This document shows, piece after piece, positions 42,040 through 55,353 of a stretch of 64,000 nt of DNA. Position 1 is the first letter of the stretch; each line of letters begins with the position of its first letter. Made by a program: the position numbers and the translations under genes. The stretch spans positions 3,135,529 through 3,199,528 of the forward strand of contig NC_031480.1 in the NCBI RefSeq assembly GCF_000006565.2, given 5' to 3'. The stretch comes from Toxoplasma gondii ME49 (taxonomy: Eukaryota; Apicomplexa; Conoidasida; Eucoccidiorida; Sarcocystidae). The notes beneath the pieces are model-generated. The model had not been told where the DNA came from. It searched no databases and was given only the letters and a program-made list of their open reading frames with translations.

Positions 42040-44999
42040 CTACCATGAAAAATCTCCGAGCTTGGTGAGCAACACCGTTTCGTCTGGAAAGTGTGTTTTA
42101 ATGGCTTTAACCAGAAATGAAGAATGAGAGGCGTAGAGATCCTTCAGCGGGTCCACATTCATGGCCACAAGCCGAGGATCGTCGTCAATGTCGTAGAACG
42201 CCGCTGAAACACGGACGTCACACCATAGACACACGCACACACACCGTTAGTTTAACGATGTGTTCGTGTTTATGAACAGAGCTTGCTCTAAACCCCTACA
42301 AAAACGATCAGATGAACTTGACTTGCGTACACATAGGCTACATGCTTCCGTGCCACTGAAACTCACACCGGATAACAAAAGCAGCAGATCCAGATGGTGG
42401 GATCAAACAATTATGAGCGTCGAAGCTACCAATAGCGACGCTTTCCGTCTGAATGGCGTGCGGCCCGGAAACAATGCCGGAAAAAGTAGTAAGTGCTACC
42501 TACCCCACTGTACAGCCACCATCCCATTTAGAAAACTAACTCAGAGTCAGTGTCGCCAGGGCATGTCGCCACTTACCGGACCCAAGCGTGGCATCGTCCC
42601 CCGCCCGGAGATGCAGATGTTTGTAATCTTCATCGGAGACGTGCCAATGCAAAACAGTAGTCTCCATCCATGCGTTTTCTGTGTTTCTCTCATCATCAAC
42701 ATAACCTGCGTAGATAGGATGTCCCCATTTTATTTCCTCTTCATTCTCCCACGTGACTATGCCTGTCTGGCTGTCTCTCCTGAACGGACCAAAGATATTC
42801 CGCAGAGCTCCCAGTGTCTCTCGATAACGCTGCTGGCTCTCTTCCGAGTTGTCGCCGTCCTCATAAGAAACGGCTTCCTCCAGAAGTTCACGAAGAATAG
42901 GCGTAACTATGAGCGGTCCATCTGTCGGGTCTACAAATCCGCCGGGGACCGCGAACTTCCCACTGCCATCGGTTCGAAGGATGAGAGCCACCTGCACATC
43001 AGTCACATCGAAGACACCCTGCTGTTTCAAAACAACGAAACTCAATTCCACTGTGTGGTTCTCCTGCTCAGGCGGCCCCATATGCTGTCTCCTCGCTAGA
43101 AGATACGCGGATGTCAACCAAAATAAATGGTAACGCTGCCGGTATCCGTGAAACCACCACAATCGTGCAAAGAACAAACCGGAGATATGACGAGTGACTT
43201 CGAATGCTTAAGCAAACGACCCGGCACCTATCCGGCGTCTGCATTATGCCACATTTCGTCAATCGCATCCAACGCAAGAATATTGCTTGCAACCGCACCT
43301 GAAGTCTCCCATTAACTGGATTCCTGGCTGTCAGCAGCGCGTCAGCTGCGTGATTGGCTCCCCACTTGCCAAGCACGCCTCGGCCTGTCACGTGGTGCCG
43401 CGGCAAAGACGACGAAGTGGAGCAGCGAGCATCGGACCCAGGACCCTCCGGATTGGCACAGCAGCGAGCAGTAAAAAGAATTGGGTTGAGGGGCCGCCCC
43501 ATGCGTCGGTCAAGTGCCGCTGCAAAGCAACACATACAAGTAAAGAAACGAAACGTATCCAGTCACGTCAGTGAACTTTAAACAGCGAAGGTGACACGAG
43601 CTGGAACTACTCGCTTCCACTGCTAACCTCCCATTTCCGCAAGTGACACTCCGTTGGGAGCGGCTCCAAAGACCCACTAGGATGGTGTCTCAGACAAAAC
43701 GGCGACCTGCATCCCGAGACCGAAAGTAAGCATACACGGTAAGAACGCACATAACACTAGTCCTTCCTTGACAGTCTGCGACGAATCGACCTAGTACCGT
43801 TTGAGCCTACTCGTCTCTCCTTCAAAAATTTACAATGATGCGCAGTCGTACTTACGCGTGTACAAAGGTACTGAGAGTCGGGGCACTTTGCCAATCTCTT
43901 CTTGTTCCTTCACATCTGATACGCTGGCAGAGTCAGCCTCTTCAAAGCAATCCGCGGTAAATTCGTCTTGTCCCTTCCGCGTACGGAAGGCATTCGGACA
44001 CGAGAACCAAGCTGCATTCAGCAGCGCAACCTTGTTTCGGATATTCACGTAGGTCGGCGCAAGGTCCTCCTGTCTAGGATCTGCCGACTGCATCCACGAA
44101 GGCAGCGGCTGCACAACGAATCCAGGCACGGGCTGCTGGGACAGAGAGCCCCAGTCAAACTCTGCTGTGGGAGGAAAGGCTACAACACAAATGGCGCACA
44201 GACACGGGCAGCAGTGTTTGTCCTTCGCTCTGTAACTCAGCACACTACATTAAAAACTCGCGATTCCTAGCGGGGGCTGGAACAGTGCCACGAAAGTACA
44301 GTGAAACAAGTGTGCCTGTATAGGAGGCGAACGGCAAACTGCCACTACTGAGAAAAAGAGCGACCCTTCCTGCGTTGAGGCTACGCTTGTTGGACACCAT
44401 CTGAGTCGCAGCGGGAAAAACAATCCAGACCGTCGGCGTCTTCAAAGATTGCCTCTATGGAAAACTATCCTGTGAAGCTTACACCTCTGCTGGCGTTCGC
44501 CTGGCCAAAGGTCCCCAGGATACTCCAGAATTTTCTTGTAAGCCGGACTTCTGAGAAGGCCTTCTAGCCGCGTGGTGTCCAGTGACTTCGGCAGCTCAGC
44601 GCCACCAGAGCGTTGCGCCAGCAGCTTCCTTGCATAGAAAATCCGGTGATACAGCGAAGAACTGGAAGGGAATGAGTCCTCCGGTACAACAAGTTTCTTC
44701 TGCATAGTCTTCAACAGGTGTGGAGCACGACCGCTACGGTGAGAATCCACGTGAGACAGAGCAGCTTCGACGTTCCCAGCAGCCTCTGCGACGCAGTGTT
44801 CTGTCGATGGTGACAGAGACACGCAGGAGACGAACAGAACAAGAATACCGAGGGAAACCATGGGAAATGCAACTGCATGATATAGTCGCCTCTCAGCATC
44901 GCTCCTGAATGGAGAGTCGCACCAGGAACGCGTACTCAGTGGACACACGCGCTGCGCTCGTAGCCGCAGCGCTCCTGAAACAGATCCGCAGTGCTGCAT
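42040..44999 (-). CDS. NUDT9-type ADP-ribose pyrophosphatase (Nudix hydrolase)
   Basis: Five exons join in frame: 44999-44483, 44179-43856 (or from 44164), 43519-43299, 43084-42577 and 42203-42040, about 577 residues. NUDT9 enzymes hydrolyse ADP-ribose to AMP and ribose 5-phosphate. Signatures in order are PLPSWM, a GRPLNP turn, GRGVLGKWGANHAAD, the Nudix box GGFVDP... with RELLEEA (catalytic R-E-x-x-E-E kept, unlike the inactive TRPM2 domain), AGYVDDERNTENAWMET, AGDDA and the C-terminal LYASHSSFL. The Nudix region has a ~25-residue insert after RELLEEA. The protein is much longer than human NUDT9 at its N-terminus. The start is ambiguous: Met at 44999 gives an Arg-rich, mitochondrial-like leader, while Met at 44861 gives a signal-peptide-like MVSLGILVLFVSCVSLS. 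There are no channel helices, so this is an enzyme and not a TRPM channel. Confidence 0.85.
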
Positions 45000-47064
45000 T
45001 TCTTTTTCTCACGAAGAGGTAAGTGGAACTGAATCGAACAAACAGACTCTCACAACTGCCTAGTTTGCTCCATTACACTTGGCCTTCTGTGACGCCATTG
45101 ATCATTCAGGAAGACTACTCGAAGCGGTGGACAGTCTAGAGACGCGCCGAATGACTCAGTAGCCGGCTCTCAGCAAAGTTCGATTCGGGTGTGTCGCAGC
45201 TTTGAGTCGCCGGGATGTGGAGGTGACCCGGGACCCGAGAGATGGTGACCCCAGCTAGGGAAAAGCGTACTGCTGGTGCTTCTAGTGCAATCCGCGCTTC
45301 TGCTCGTTGCTGAGTTACAATTCTCATGTCCCCGCCACTTACCGAAGAAAAGTTATCCACGGCAATGGTGATTGATGGCGCAGATGCTTCTGAAGTCTGT
45401 GCAAGCAACATTGCGTTGCCTTCTGTAATGGCATTCGCCGCAAGTTGCCGTGGACGAGAAGAGCAGAGCCAGTTCCGTAGTCGTTTCGCTGTGCAGACCT
45501 GGTGACATCGAGAGACGCGGGGGCGAAAACCGGAGAGTATCACCGTTTGCTGGCCACATCGATACTCTGTACAGAGCAAAAACAATTTCCAGACACGCGG
45601 GGCTGCCGGTCACAAACTACTCTGAATAAGACTCGCCGAATTTGTTTTCTAGGATGGCACTTTCCTACCACCAGCTTTTTAGGCTGCACAGGCACGTGCT
45701 CAGTGGTAGTAGAGTGGGGTCGGAAACAGCGAATGCGACCCGCCTAACAACTGTTCGTGAAGCGTTTTCACCTGAAACTGATGCATGCACACTCCAGTGA
45801 CTGGTGCTCAACAAAATAATTTCTTTAGCATCCCCTTTTCGAAAGGCGACCTAGCATCTTTACCGTATTGAACAGCACTCGGCGATCTTGGCACTGCGTG
45901 CCGAGCGCATCGTTGTGTGTGATATCAACGATTGCACCATCATCATCCTCCATCTCGTGGCTCCGCACAGCAACAAGACCTACTCTGCGTGTTCGAATTC
46001 TACCGCCTCCCTCGACTAATTCCCCATGAAAGATGGTAAGTTTCAACGGACTGCATCTCTGGTGTTCGAGAAGGCGTGGTGGGTGACCACGGGGAAAGAG
46101 CTGGCATGGACAACTAGCTCGATGACACATCTGGATAGAACATACGGGCGATTTTATCGGGACAGATGATGTAGAAAACACACATTGTGGGCTTCCAGTC
46201 ACGCAAGATCTAACGCGCCACACCTTTCACAAAGGTCGGAAGACTCACCTCGAGGCTGTGTTTCTCTAGGTGCAGTGACAGTCTCCTTTTTCAATCCGCC
46301 GAGTCTTTGTAACTCGCTCCCGCCGCGGATGTGCACGTCGTCGCGGGGACCATGAATGTTCTTTTTCTTCGGCCACCAGGTATCCTGTGTCACTCTTCGT
46401 TTTTGCCTTCTCCACTTTATGCGTGTCGGCCGTCACCTACCACTGTCGGACTCTCTCCCTCCTACAAGTCACGGTGGTCCCCTGTTCAGTAGCAGTCGGT
46501 TACTTTTGTGTCATCTCGAAAGCACATGCTATCAGCGTCTGCGATAGCCAAGAGCTTGAAGACGAACTGACGAGAAATTATTTCCTATCTGTCCATGTCT
46601 GCTGCCCACCCCTGGATTTGTCAGCTTTCGCCGTTGGCCGGAGGCCGTCGCGTGTGTCTTGCTACTAGTTGGACTACCGGTTTAGACTGGCCTTTGTTCA
46701 CCGGGTCCAAGTGCGATGTTTTAGCAGAGCATGCTTCGATATGAACTAACTGTATTGTGTTGGAAAACTGAAGTCCACCACTTGTAGCTGTCTTGAGCAT
46801 TCTCGTGGGGTGGCGTTGTGTTCAGCAGTTATGCAGACTGTTCGCGTTCGTGGATTCCTTGTTACCAACGACTCGTGGTACTGCTGCAGGTGGAGATCTT
46901 AAAGTTTTCGATTCATCCTCTGTTTTCTCAGCCCCTAAAGAAATGCCGGATACGTTAAGGAGATGCGCGGATCTGCCCACTCAGTGTTTTCCAGATTTGT
47001 CCAGTCCTCGTGAGTGGCGATTCGTCGGCTTTTACACCTGCTCTTTTCTGCATGGTCTCTGCAG
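45000..47064. promoter_or_regulatory. divergent upstream region of NUDT9-like and centrin genes
   Basis: About 2 kb between two head-to-head genes. No conserved protein was recognised. AGAGACG heptamers, a T. gondii promoter motif, occur at 45138-45144 and 45511-45517. The first coding exon of centrin must lie here, because the exon at 47065 starts in phase with no ATG. Promoter function is inferred from position. Confidence 0.35.
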
Positions 47065-48827
47065 CATAGTCGGAAAGGAGCGAGCTCTCTACCGCGCGGC
47101 CGAGGGGCGGGGAAGAAGACAGAGTTGACGGAAGAACAGCGGCAAGAAATCAAGGAAGCGTTCGACTTGTTCGACACAGATGGGTCAGGCTGCATCGACG
47201 CAAAGGAGTTGAAGGTCGCGATGCGCGCGCTCGGCTTCGAACCGAAGAAAGAGGAGGTAAGATGGTCCACGTCTTTCCACGGGTCTCCACTTTTTTCTCG
47301 ACATGCGTGTGAAGACGAGTCGCGCACAAACACTGGGCATTCTGCTGTCACGCTGGGGAATCTCTCTTGGCTCGGATTTGGAATGTTTGCTGTTAGTTCG
47401 TCTTGGGTGTGAAGTTCTGGCAATGGCAGCACGTAACTAGCTATGGTCGTTACGTTCTGGCTGCGGAGTTTTCTTTGGTGGCGAAGCGGACGTAGCCGAG
47501 CGACCTTCCTGGACTTTTTGCCGACGCCTTGAAGTCTTTCTGGGGTCACCGCAGAGCGCGCGCCCGGTGTCGGACGAAATTCTGCAAAGGCGAGCGCGTT
47601 CTCGTCCAGCAGCATAACAGCAGTCCACATCTAGCACAAACGAGTAGTTCAAACCGAGGTTGCCGAACGCGTTCGGCGAGCTACATAGTTGACAGAAACG
47701 TTCATGGAGGAGCGAGTTCTTTCTTCCTTAACCGTTTCTGTGGTTCCGCAGCGGAAGCTGGAGAAACGATGCCTCGGCTAGTTAGGACAACAGCGAGTGC
47801 GAAGTGAGACTTGGTTTCATAATCGAACAGCAGGCACTGCCTGACAGGTGTGGGACGTGAACGATCTGTGTGCAGTGCGTCCTGATTCGTCTTTTCGCAG
47901 ATTCGAAAGATGATCGCGGACGTGGACAAGGATGGCACGGGAAGCGTTGACTTCCAGGAGTTCCTCAGTCTCATGACTGTCAAGATGGTAAAGAACAACT
48001 CGCTCGTTTCTGCGGTAGATGGGTGGCCGTGTAGGTCGAGTGAAGGCGTTTAGGGGAGAGTGTGGCGCTCCTCCGCTTAGCAGAGACACGAAGGGCGTAT
48101 TTAGGTCTCTGCACTGCATGCGGTTTCCGGATCCGCGTCTGCGAATCTGTGGTCAGTCTACGAAAAGGGAGAGACTTGCAGCTCAGCAGAGCGTCCTGAT
48201 AGACATCGGTCTGCCAGTTTTCAGATAAGGGAATGCCTGCTGTGTTCACGGTCCTTCGCAGGCAGAACGCGATCCGCGCGAGGAGATCCTCAAGGCATTT
48301 CGGCTCTTTGACGATGACGAGACAGGGAAAATCTCGTTCAAGGTGAGTCGCGAACAAGGCCGTCGATTCTCAAGAATGATCAGAAAGTTCACTGAGGTGT
48401 CGCCAGCCGCTGCTAGACGCATTCGCTTTCCATCTTTTACCAAGTGGCATGCGAGACAAACGCAGATCTTGTAGGCACCCTCAGTGAGACTTCAACAGCA
48501 GGAATGGCACACTCGGGGGCGGGGAGGGCAGAGGATGTTGTGCATCGAGCGTGCGATGGGTTCGAGTGTGGGAGAGCATTTTGGATTGACATTCAAGGCA
48601 GAAGAATCGCGGTTTTTGTCGATTGAAGACCCCTATTAACTGGAACGTTGTTGGCGGGTGTTCATGCTTTGGAACCGCAGAATTTGAAGCGTGTGTCTAA
48701 GGAGCTCGGGGAGAATTTGACGGACGAAGAGCTTCAGGAAATGATTGACGAGGCGGACCGGGACGGCGACGGGGAAATCAATGAAGAGGAGTTCATTCGT
48801 ATCATGAGAAAGACGAATCTGTTCTAG
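47065..48827 (+). CDS. CEN1: centrin-1 (EF-hand centrosome protein), first exon unresolved
   Basis: Exons 47065-47256, 47901-47987, 48262-48342 and 48681-48827 give a complete centrin core with four EF-hands: [34 protein letters not shown] and [14 protein letters not shown], ending IMRKTNLF and TAG. Centrins are calcium-binding proteins of centrosomes and basal bodies, and apicomplexan centrin-1 marks the duplicating centrosome and apical structures (family knowledge). The N-terminus begins here as [16 protein letters not shown], then [17 protein letters not shown]. The ATG must come from an upstream exon. A candidate donor is GTGAGT at 47010, but its phase matches only if the downstream acceptor is catag at 47070 and the ATG is at 46963. 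Acceptor sites are all good. Splice phases are 0 throughout. Confidence 0.92.
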
Positions 48828-51634
48828 AACATTCGAGGCGAATCAAGGACTTTTTAATGGTTTTGTGGTTATCTCTGCGTGCGTGGGGAAGGCAACGAAC
48901 CCGGGGATTCCAAGACCGGTCCCGGTTCCGCCGGACCAGCAAGAATGTGCGTACCCAGAGACGCAGTTTTCTTGTTCTTCAACGATGTAGCAAATGCGCT
49001 TTGTCTATTGTCAAAAGGGAGAGTCGAGTTCTATCCGCGTCTGGACGCTCTGCCCGTCGCTCGTGTTTTTCTGTCTATCCGCGTCCACATGTTTTCATAA
49101 CTCTTGTAAATGCTTCGTTTACATCACCCCCTGGGAAGCTGGGTTGGTGTAAGCCGAGTTCGTCTACTCTTCGTGTAACTGGTTCTCTTAACCTTCTCTG
49201 CCTTCAATGTTAACCCGTTTCGGGGAAAGACGACGAGCCGGTCCCAGCTGGGAAGGACCGATCGCTCGTGGCTGTCTGTTTTCCAGTTTATTTTGCTGAT
49301 GGAAGCGTCGCAGAACGCGTTCGCGATCAATGCTGTGGATTCGTTATGTGCGGCACACGCTCCGGCCTTGTCATCTTGGCAGGTAATTGCGTCCGGTCCG
49401 CTGGCACAACGGAACATGCACGCGCCACAAAAACTGCTCAAAAATTGAGGCCTCGCCTTCACGAATAGCTTGCTGCAGCTCCTAAAGTAAATCGAAGAAC
49501 AAACCAAGGAAAGCCAATAGATCTACCGCCTGTTCCACAATTGTGATTAGCCTAGTAGGTATCTAACCAGTTGATGACGTCCATCGAAGAACTGGAGTCA
49601 CCTGCGGGCTCTGAGATGAATTCCTGAGCCCACCGAAAAATGCCTTGCTCTTGCTGTAGGCTTGTTTCCGTTTCTCATGAAAGTCACATCAGGGAAGTGG
49701 TGACCGAGCGACTTCGGGGAGGCCTGGATACCAGGGTAAATTATCAGAGACGTGTGTGGCAGGGACCTGACCGATAGCTGTTGTGAACAGCGACAAAACA
49801 GGTGAATGCGTTGCCCCATTAAACATTACATCCGGCATGCTGGCAGCAGGCCTCATTTTAGCCAGCAGATCTTGACAGAGGGTCGCATTCAGACCGAAAC
49901 TCTAGGCGAAAGGCAGCATGCTGGCAATTTGCCACGGTGACCGGGTCAAACTTCAGTAGGGATTGCATGCAACAAGAACTTCTGTTCGTGGTGTTCCAGA
50001 AACTCGTGTTTTGATTGCTTTGGAAGTGCAGTGGCCCTGCGCGAGTTCGTGCATTCCTACTCGGTACCGTTGGTATTTTGGTGACTCGGCTGCCCAAGAG
50101 TGCAGACGCTAGATCCCTTACATTTGTCTGCTGTGCCCGTGAGTGACCTATTACAGACGAGAGAGTTGTTATTTTTTCTGTAGATTTGACCTTCAAAGGG
50201 AAGAAGCGTGGATGTATCTGTCGAGCAGCCGACGGGTTGTGGTGGTCACAAAAGACCAGTCAGTGTAAGTACGCGTCCAGCGGAGGAACTCCTAGGAATT
50301 CAGGTCGAATGTTTTCGATCACTGCGCATTGACGAAGTTCGCTGAAAAGGTGCATGAGTTGTTCTACATATCTTATGTTGTCAAAACAGCCGAAGTGACC
50401 CGGCGCCTGCTCGAGGAGGAGTGCGACACGACGCTTCGTCGGTCAGAACCTGGACTGTCACCGGCAAACATGGTTCCAGAGGAGGAGCAAAGAAAATAGA
50501 CGAAGCCAAAAAAAATCAATGTGAATGGTAGGATACACACTGTAAGTCCTCCGGAAGAGTGCAACGTAGGCAGTCTCAGATGTGCCTCAGCACGACTTTC
50601 CACCACTGTGACAGAAACAGAGGCTGTGGACTTCAGAACACATTTGGAAGCGATTCGCGATGTCTAAAGCTTCTAAGCCTTGTTGCGAGATGTTGCTAGA
50701 TCTTCTGCCACTTCGATGATGTACACAGAAGGGAACTTTTCCCCTCAATCCAATACCCCAGTTGAAAACCGCAGTTTGTGTGTCGGCGACTTGTCTTCGT
50801 TATGCACATGCAATTGCATGCACAGAGGACGCCGTCTATTTGAGGTCCACTACAAGCTTGCTCTGAGGGTCACCCGGACGACTTGCAGGCAGCCTCTTTT
50901 TGCAGAAGCTGTAAGATTGGTGCTTTCTTTTCCTACTCTCCTGCCTGTTCCTCTCTCCTTCGGCTTCCTCGGATTTCCGTGCCGACCCTGCAGTTCTAGG
51001 TCGTCTGCGTAGACCGCCATCATACGCTGCACAACCGGACAACTTTGTGGTTTTCGTTCCCTGTGTTTGTTTTCGTAGGCCTTTTCTGCATGCGATCGTG
51101 TCATCGTGTTACAGTCGTTTCTGCGTCACTTCCATTCCATTTTTCAGCCACACCTTTTGTCCCGCACTCGCGACCCAAACTGCTTGTCTCAAGCCTGTGC
51201 TCACGCAGAGTGGGTGGCTTGCGTGCCTTGCCGCTCCCTCTCTGTTCTCGAATTTGCAATTTGTGCGCTTATGCTTTAATATGTAACTGGTGGTTGGTCT
51301 TCCCGTCAAGTCCCTACCGATCTTTGTCCAGCCGGAAGTGAGTCTACGGTTCCCGTGTTCAGACCTTAGGTTTTCGACTCGTCAACCCGCAGGCGATCCG
51401 AGGTGTGTACACACCCCGGACATTTGCGTCTCAGTGTCACTGTTTCTGTATCGTTGACCCCCGGCATATTTGGAGTCGAAAAATCTCTTTCCAACCAGTA
51501 AAGCGAAGAGATTTTCGAATTTTCCGTTTCGTTACTCGAGCAGCACCGCGTCGGAGAAAACCTTTCATTTCCCCGCGCGGACACTTGGCGGTCTCTACGG
51601 CAGTTGCCGTTCATCGCATTCAAAACAAGTCGCT
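48828..51634. other. spacer between centrin and UCHL5-like gene
   Basis: About 2.8 kb with only short unconserved ORFs on both strands. The last few hundred bases are pyrimidine-rich and probably 5' leader of the UCHL5-like gene. No RNA gene was recognised. Confidence 0.5.
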
Positions 51635-54600
51635 ATGGGTGCCGAAGACGGGAGCAGCGGCGCAAATGCGCGGAACGCAGACGGCAGCAATCGGTGGTGT
51701 TTGATCGAAAGTGACCCGGGCGTCTTCACGGAGCTCGTGGAGAAGGTGGGGGTGAAAGGCGTGGAGTTCGACGAGATTTTCGGCGTCGATGAGGAGTCGT
51801 TCGAGGCACTGAAACAGAGGCATCGAAAGATCTTCGGCTTCGTTTTCCTCTTCAACTGGACCAAGGATGCTGCGGGAGCGGCGACTGGAGATGCAGCTGA
51901 CTCGAGCCAAGACGTAGCCATGGACGATGCCCTCGGTGCTGCTCAGTGTCCACCAGACCTCTTCTTCGCGAAACAGGCAAGTGTAGCTCAGTTAAACAGG
52001 CCAGGTTGAACTGTGTATCCGAGACTGTGTCATGCGGAAGCCAGTAAGTGCCGATGTTATAATTTGGGGCTGTACGGCGACTCTATCAGATCCCCATAAA
52101 TCAGTCGCACATCTCCCGATGAAAGCACTGGGAAAGGTGCATAGCAATGCTTTGGCAAACCACGCAGTTCGCGCTGTCTATCACCCGGTGTCGTCGCAAG
52201 AAGACCGACAAGATCGGAACAGCCGAAACGCTGTACAATCACCTGACACACTGGAAGCAGACGCGCGCACCGTGGTGGCGTAGTCAGCGTCGAACAACAT
52301 CCAACGAAGCGTCGACGGACATGCACAGGTGGACGTCTTTGACCCTTGATCGGTGTGAGCGTACTTGCCTGGCAATGACGCAGCTCCCGTTTCTTCAGTG
52401 TCGCGCGCCACTGCTCCACATAAGGAGACGACTGCGAGAGAGGCTACGCCCCGCCAGAGAGATCAAGAGTCGGACCTGGCGCGTTCAACAGAAGAAGGCA
52501 CACTGCAGGTCGACAGACGAGGGTACAAAGAAGAGGCCCTCTAGGAGAGGCTGAACATTTGTGTGGTGTGGTTTCTAGGTAATCGAGAACGCATGCGCGA
52601 GCCAGGCGATCTTGTCCGTTCTTGTCAACAAACGAGAAGAAATCCAAGATGTCGGATCGACAATCAATGCCCTTGTTGACTTCACCAAGGACTTTGTCGA
52701 TCCTCAAATGCGTGGAGAGGCCATAGGCAACTCGTAAGCTTTTCAGCTGTCTCCGTTTCACTCACGCGATTATCCCCCCTCCAAAAAGCAGTTCTGCTTT
52801 GTTGGGAAGCAAACCGTGGTCGTTCCGTTTTGCTCCCTTTCCTTTGTTTTCGTTTTTCTTCGTCTCTTCTCTCTACACGTTTGGTGCTTCCGCTTCGGAC
52901 TCCTCGAGAGATTCAATCTAGCAGGGAAGACTCGCGATTGCGTCTGGGGTTTCTGCCCGCTTTTCTTTTGGAGGTTCTGGCTGCCGGTCGCATTTCACTG
53001 AATTGTTCTGCGACTCTCACTTCGATGGTTCTGAGTATTCTGCCACCTGAGTCATTTGTTTTTCTCACGCTGCCGATTCGAGTGTGTCTCTGAATCGTCC
53101 TGTGGGGCGTCCCTCTGTCCTCTTCCGAGACCGGCGGATGGACGTCCATGTTCTTCCGGGGATCTGAAACAGTTTCAGAAATGGCACTTCACCCTCCAGC
53201 TGCCAACCGCGTCTATGTCGAATACAGGCGATGCCTGGAACATCTGAGATCCTGCGTGGCGCCGGATGGACGAAAAGCTTTCTTCTTTTTTTGTGCATAC
53301 AGGGAACTCATTCGAGCTGCGCACAACTCTTTCAGAAGCTCCAGTCCGTTCGACTGGACAGACGACGACGATGACAAGGAGAAGGAGGACGCCTTCCACT
53401 TTGTGTCGTACATCTTTTTCAAAGGCCATGCGTACGAAATGGACGGCCTGAAGCCCGTGAGTGCAAACCTACAGGAGGCTCACTACAACCGTCGCTCTTA
53501 CCTCTCGAATCAACAGCGAGACAAAACGAATCCCAGCTGCAAGTGCGGTCGGGGCCATTGTACTGGGCGTCAAGCCGTGAAAAGCATCGTGCCGCTTCGG
53601 CAGTCAAGCAGGAAACCGAGAGTCGAACTCGTGGCGCTGCAGCAGAGCAACTTTCTTTTTCAACAAGAGCGGGTTTCCTTTCATGACACCGTAAAGAAGA
53701 TGCGGTGTTTAACGAGCTTATAACAACACTCCGGAACTGTAAAACGTCGAGCAAACGCGCTTCGTTCGTTCCCTTCGGCGTCGGCGTTCACTCGCCGTTC
53801 ATGCGCTGCTGTTGGGGTTTGCCCTCTTCCTTCCCTCTCTTCTCTTTCTCGCGTCCTTCCCTCTCTTCTTTTTCTCTTCTTTCTCTCCTTTCCTTATCTT
53901 CCGAATGTCCCTCTCTCCTTCGCTCTGCCTCAGTTCTCGTTCCTTCCATTCCTGCTCTTTGGGGTGTGCTCGCTTTTTAAAATTTTTTCCTCTGGGCTTT
54001 GTGGTGCGTTGCTCTCCATTTTCGCCTCTTCGGCGCGTACGTATGCGTTTCTCTCTGCTCCCAGACTTTCTGTGTGTGACGCACGAGAGAAGAGTCGCGC
54101 AGCGACGCGTAGGGGGATCCTCTTCCTGCGTTCTGTGTCGGTTTGAATGGAGAAGTAAATCGCAGTTATCTGCTCGTCGGCTTCTGCGTCTTTCTACAGG
54201 GTCCCCAAAATTTGGGTTCCTGCGGTGAGGATAGCTGGACGGAACTTGTCAGGAAGCGGCTGCAAAGCAGAATTGCCAAGTGAGAGCTATACCGTGAAAA
54301 TGAGGAAAAAGGAAGGTTTTCTATTCCACTTGGAGTTGACCCCCTATGCTCTTTGATGTTTCTGACCTCCGGGGAAGGCCGTCTGCCTTCCGTCGAATCT
54401 CTCGAGTACATCTATGCATTCACACATCGTTGTACATATCTGTCTACACAAATGCACTTTCTTCTGTATACATGTACACACCTAGTTCAGAGTCGACTCA
54501 TCCACATATATATACAAATACATACATACAAATATATATATATATATATATATTAATGTAGATTGATATACTTATATATAGGTAGAAATACGGATGGATG

Positions 54601-55135
54601 TATATCTTTATATAATATATATATATATATAGGTAGACGTTGTTGCATCTTTCGTTGTGTTGTAACGGATTGCCGATTGCTCTTTTTTGGTTGCCCAAGT
54701 AAACAGTCGCTGAGTCTCGCAGCTTCACCGATTGTCGTTTTTTCCCTTCATGGAATCGGTTGATCGACAGGATTCAGACGGCCGCAAGTGGAGAGCTGCG
54801 TTTCAACCTGATGGCTGTGACGGAAGACAATTTGTCGAAAGTGCAGCAAGACCTGTTGCGCGAGAGGTGAGTCTGTCGACACCTCGTTCTCTCGTTTTTC
54901 TTTCTTCGCTTTGGAGATCCAGCAGTTCCGATGTCGAACTTCCTTCTGAAGCGACCCTTAAGCAAACGTATCTTCTTCTCGGTTCTTTGTCTCCTCGACC
55001 GCCTTGTTCGTATCCACGCTGCGGCGAAAACTCGCAGACAGTTCTCGGGCACAGAAGAAATTGTTTGCTCTCAGATGCATCGCTTGAAACAGACGCTCCA
55101 CCTGTTTCCATCGACGTATCGACTTCTACATCTAT

Positions 55136-55172
<37 letters not shown>

Positions 55173-55285
55173 ATGTACCTCTCAGTCTATACCTATCTAA
55201 CTCTGCCCATCCGCGTACCTTTCTAATCATCTGTATCTGCTTGTATGCATATGCGTATCTCTGTCCATCTGACTATGTCTCTCTC

Positions 55286-55353
<68 letters not shown>

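Noticed and set aside
42260..43099. A 279-codon plus-strand frame
   Set aside because: It is antisense to the NUDT9-like Nudix exon, whose conserved motifs are on the minus strand.
42040..44999. A TRPM2-like channel because of the NUDT9-homology domain
   Set aside because: No channel helices precede the domain. The catalytic Glu residues of the Nudix box are kept, as in NUDT9 enzymes and not TRPM2.
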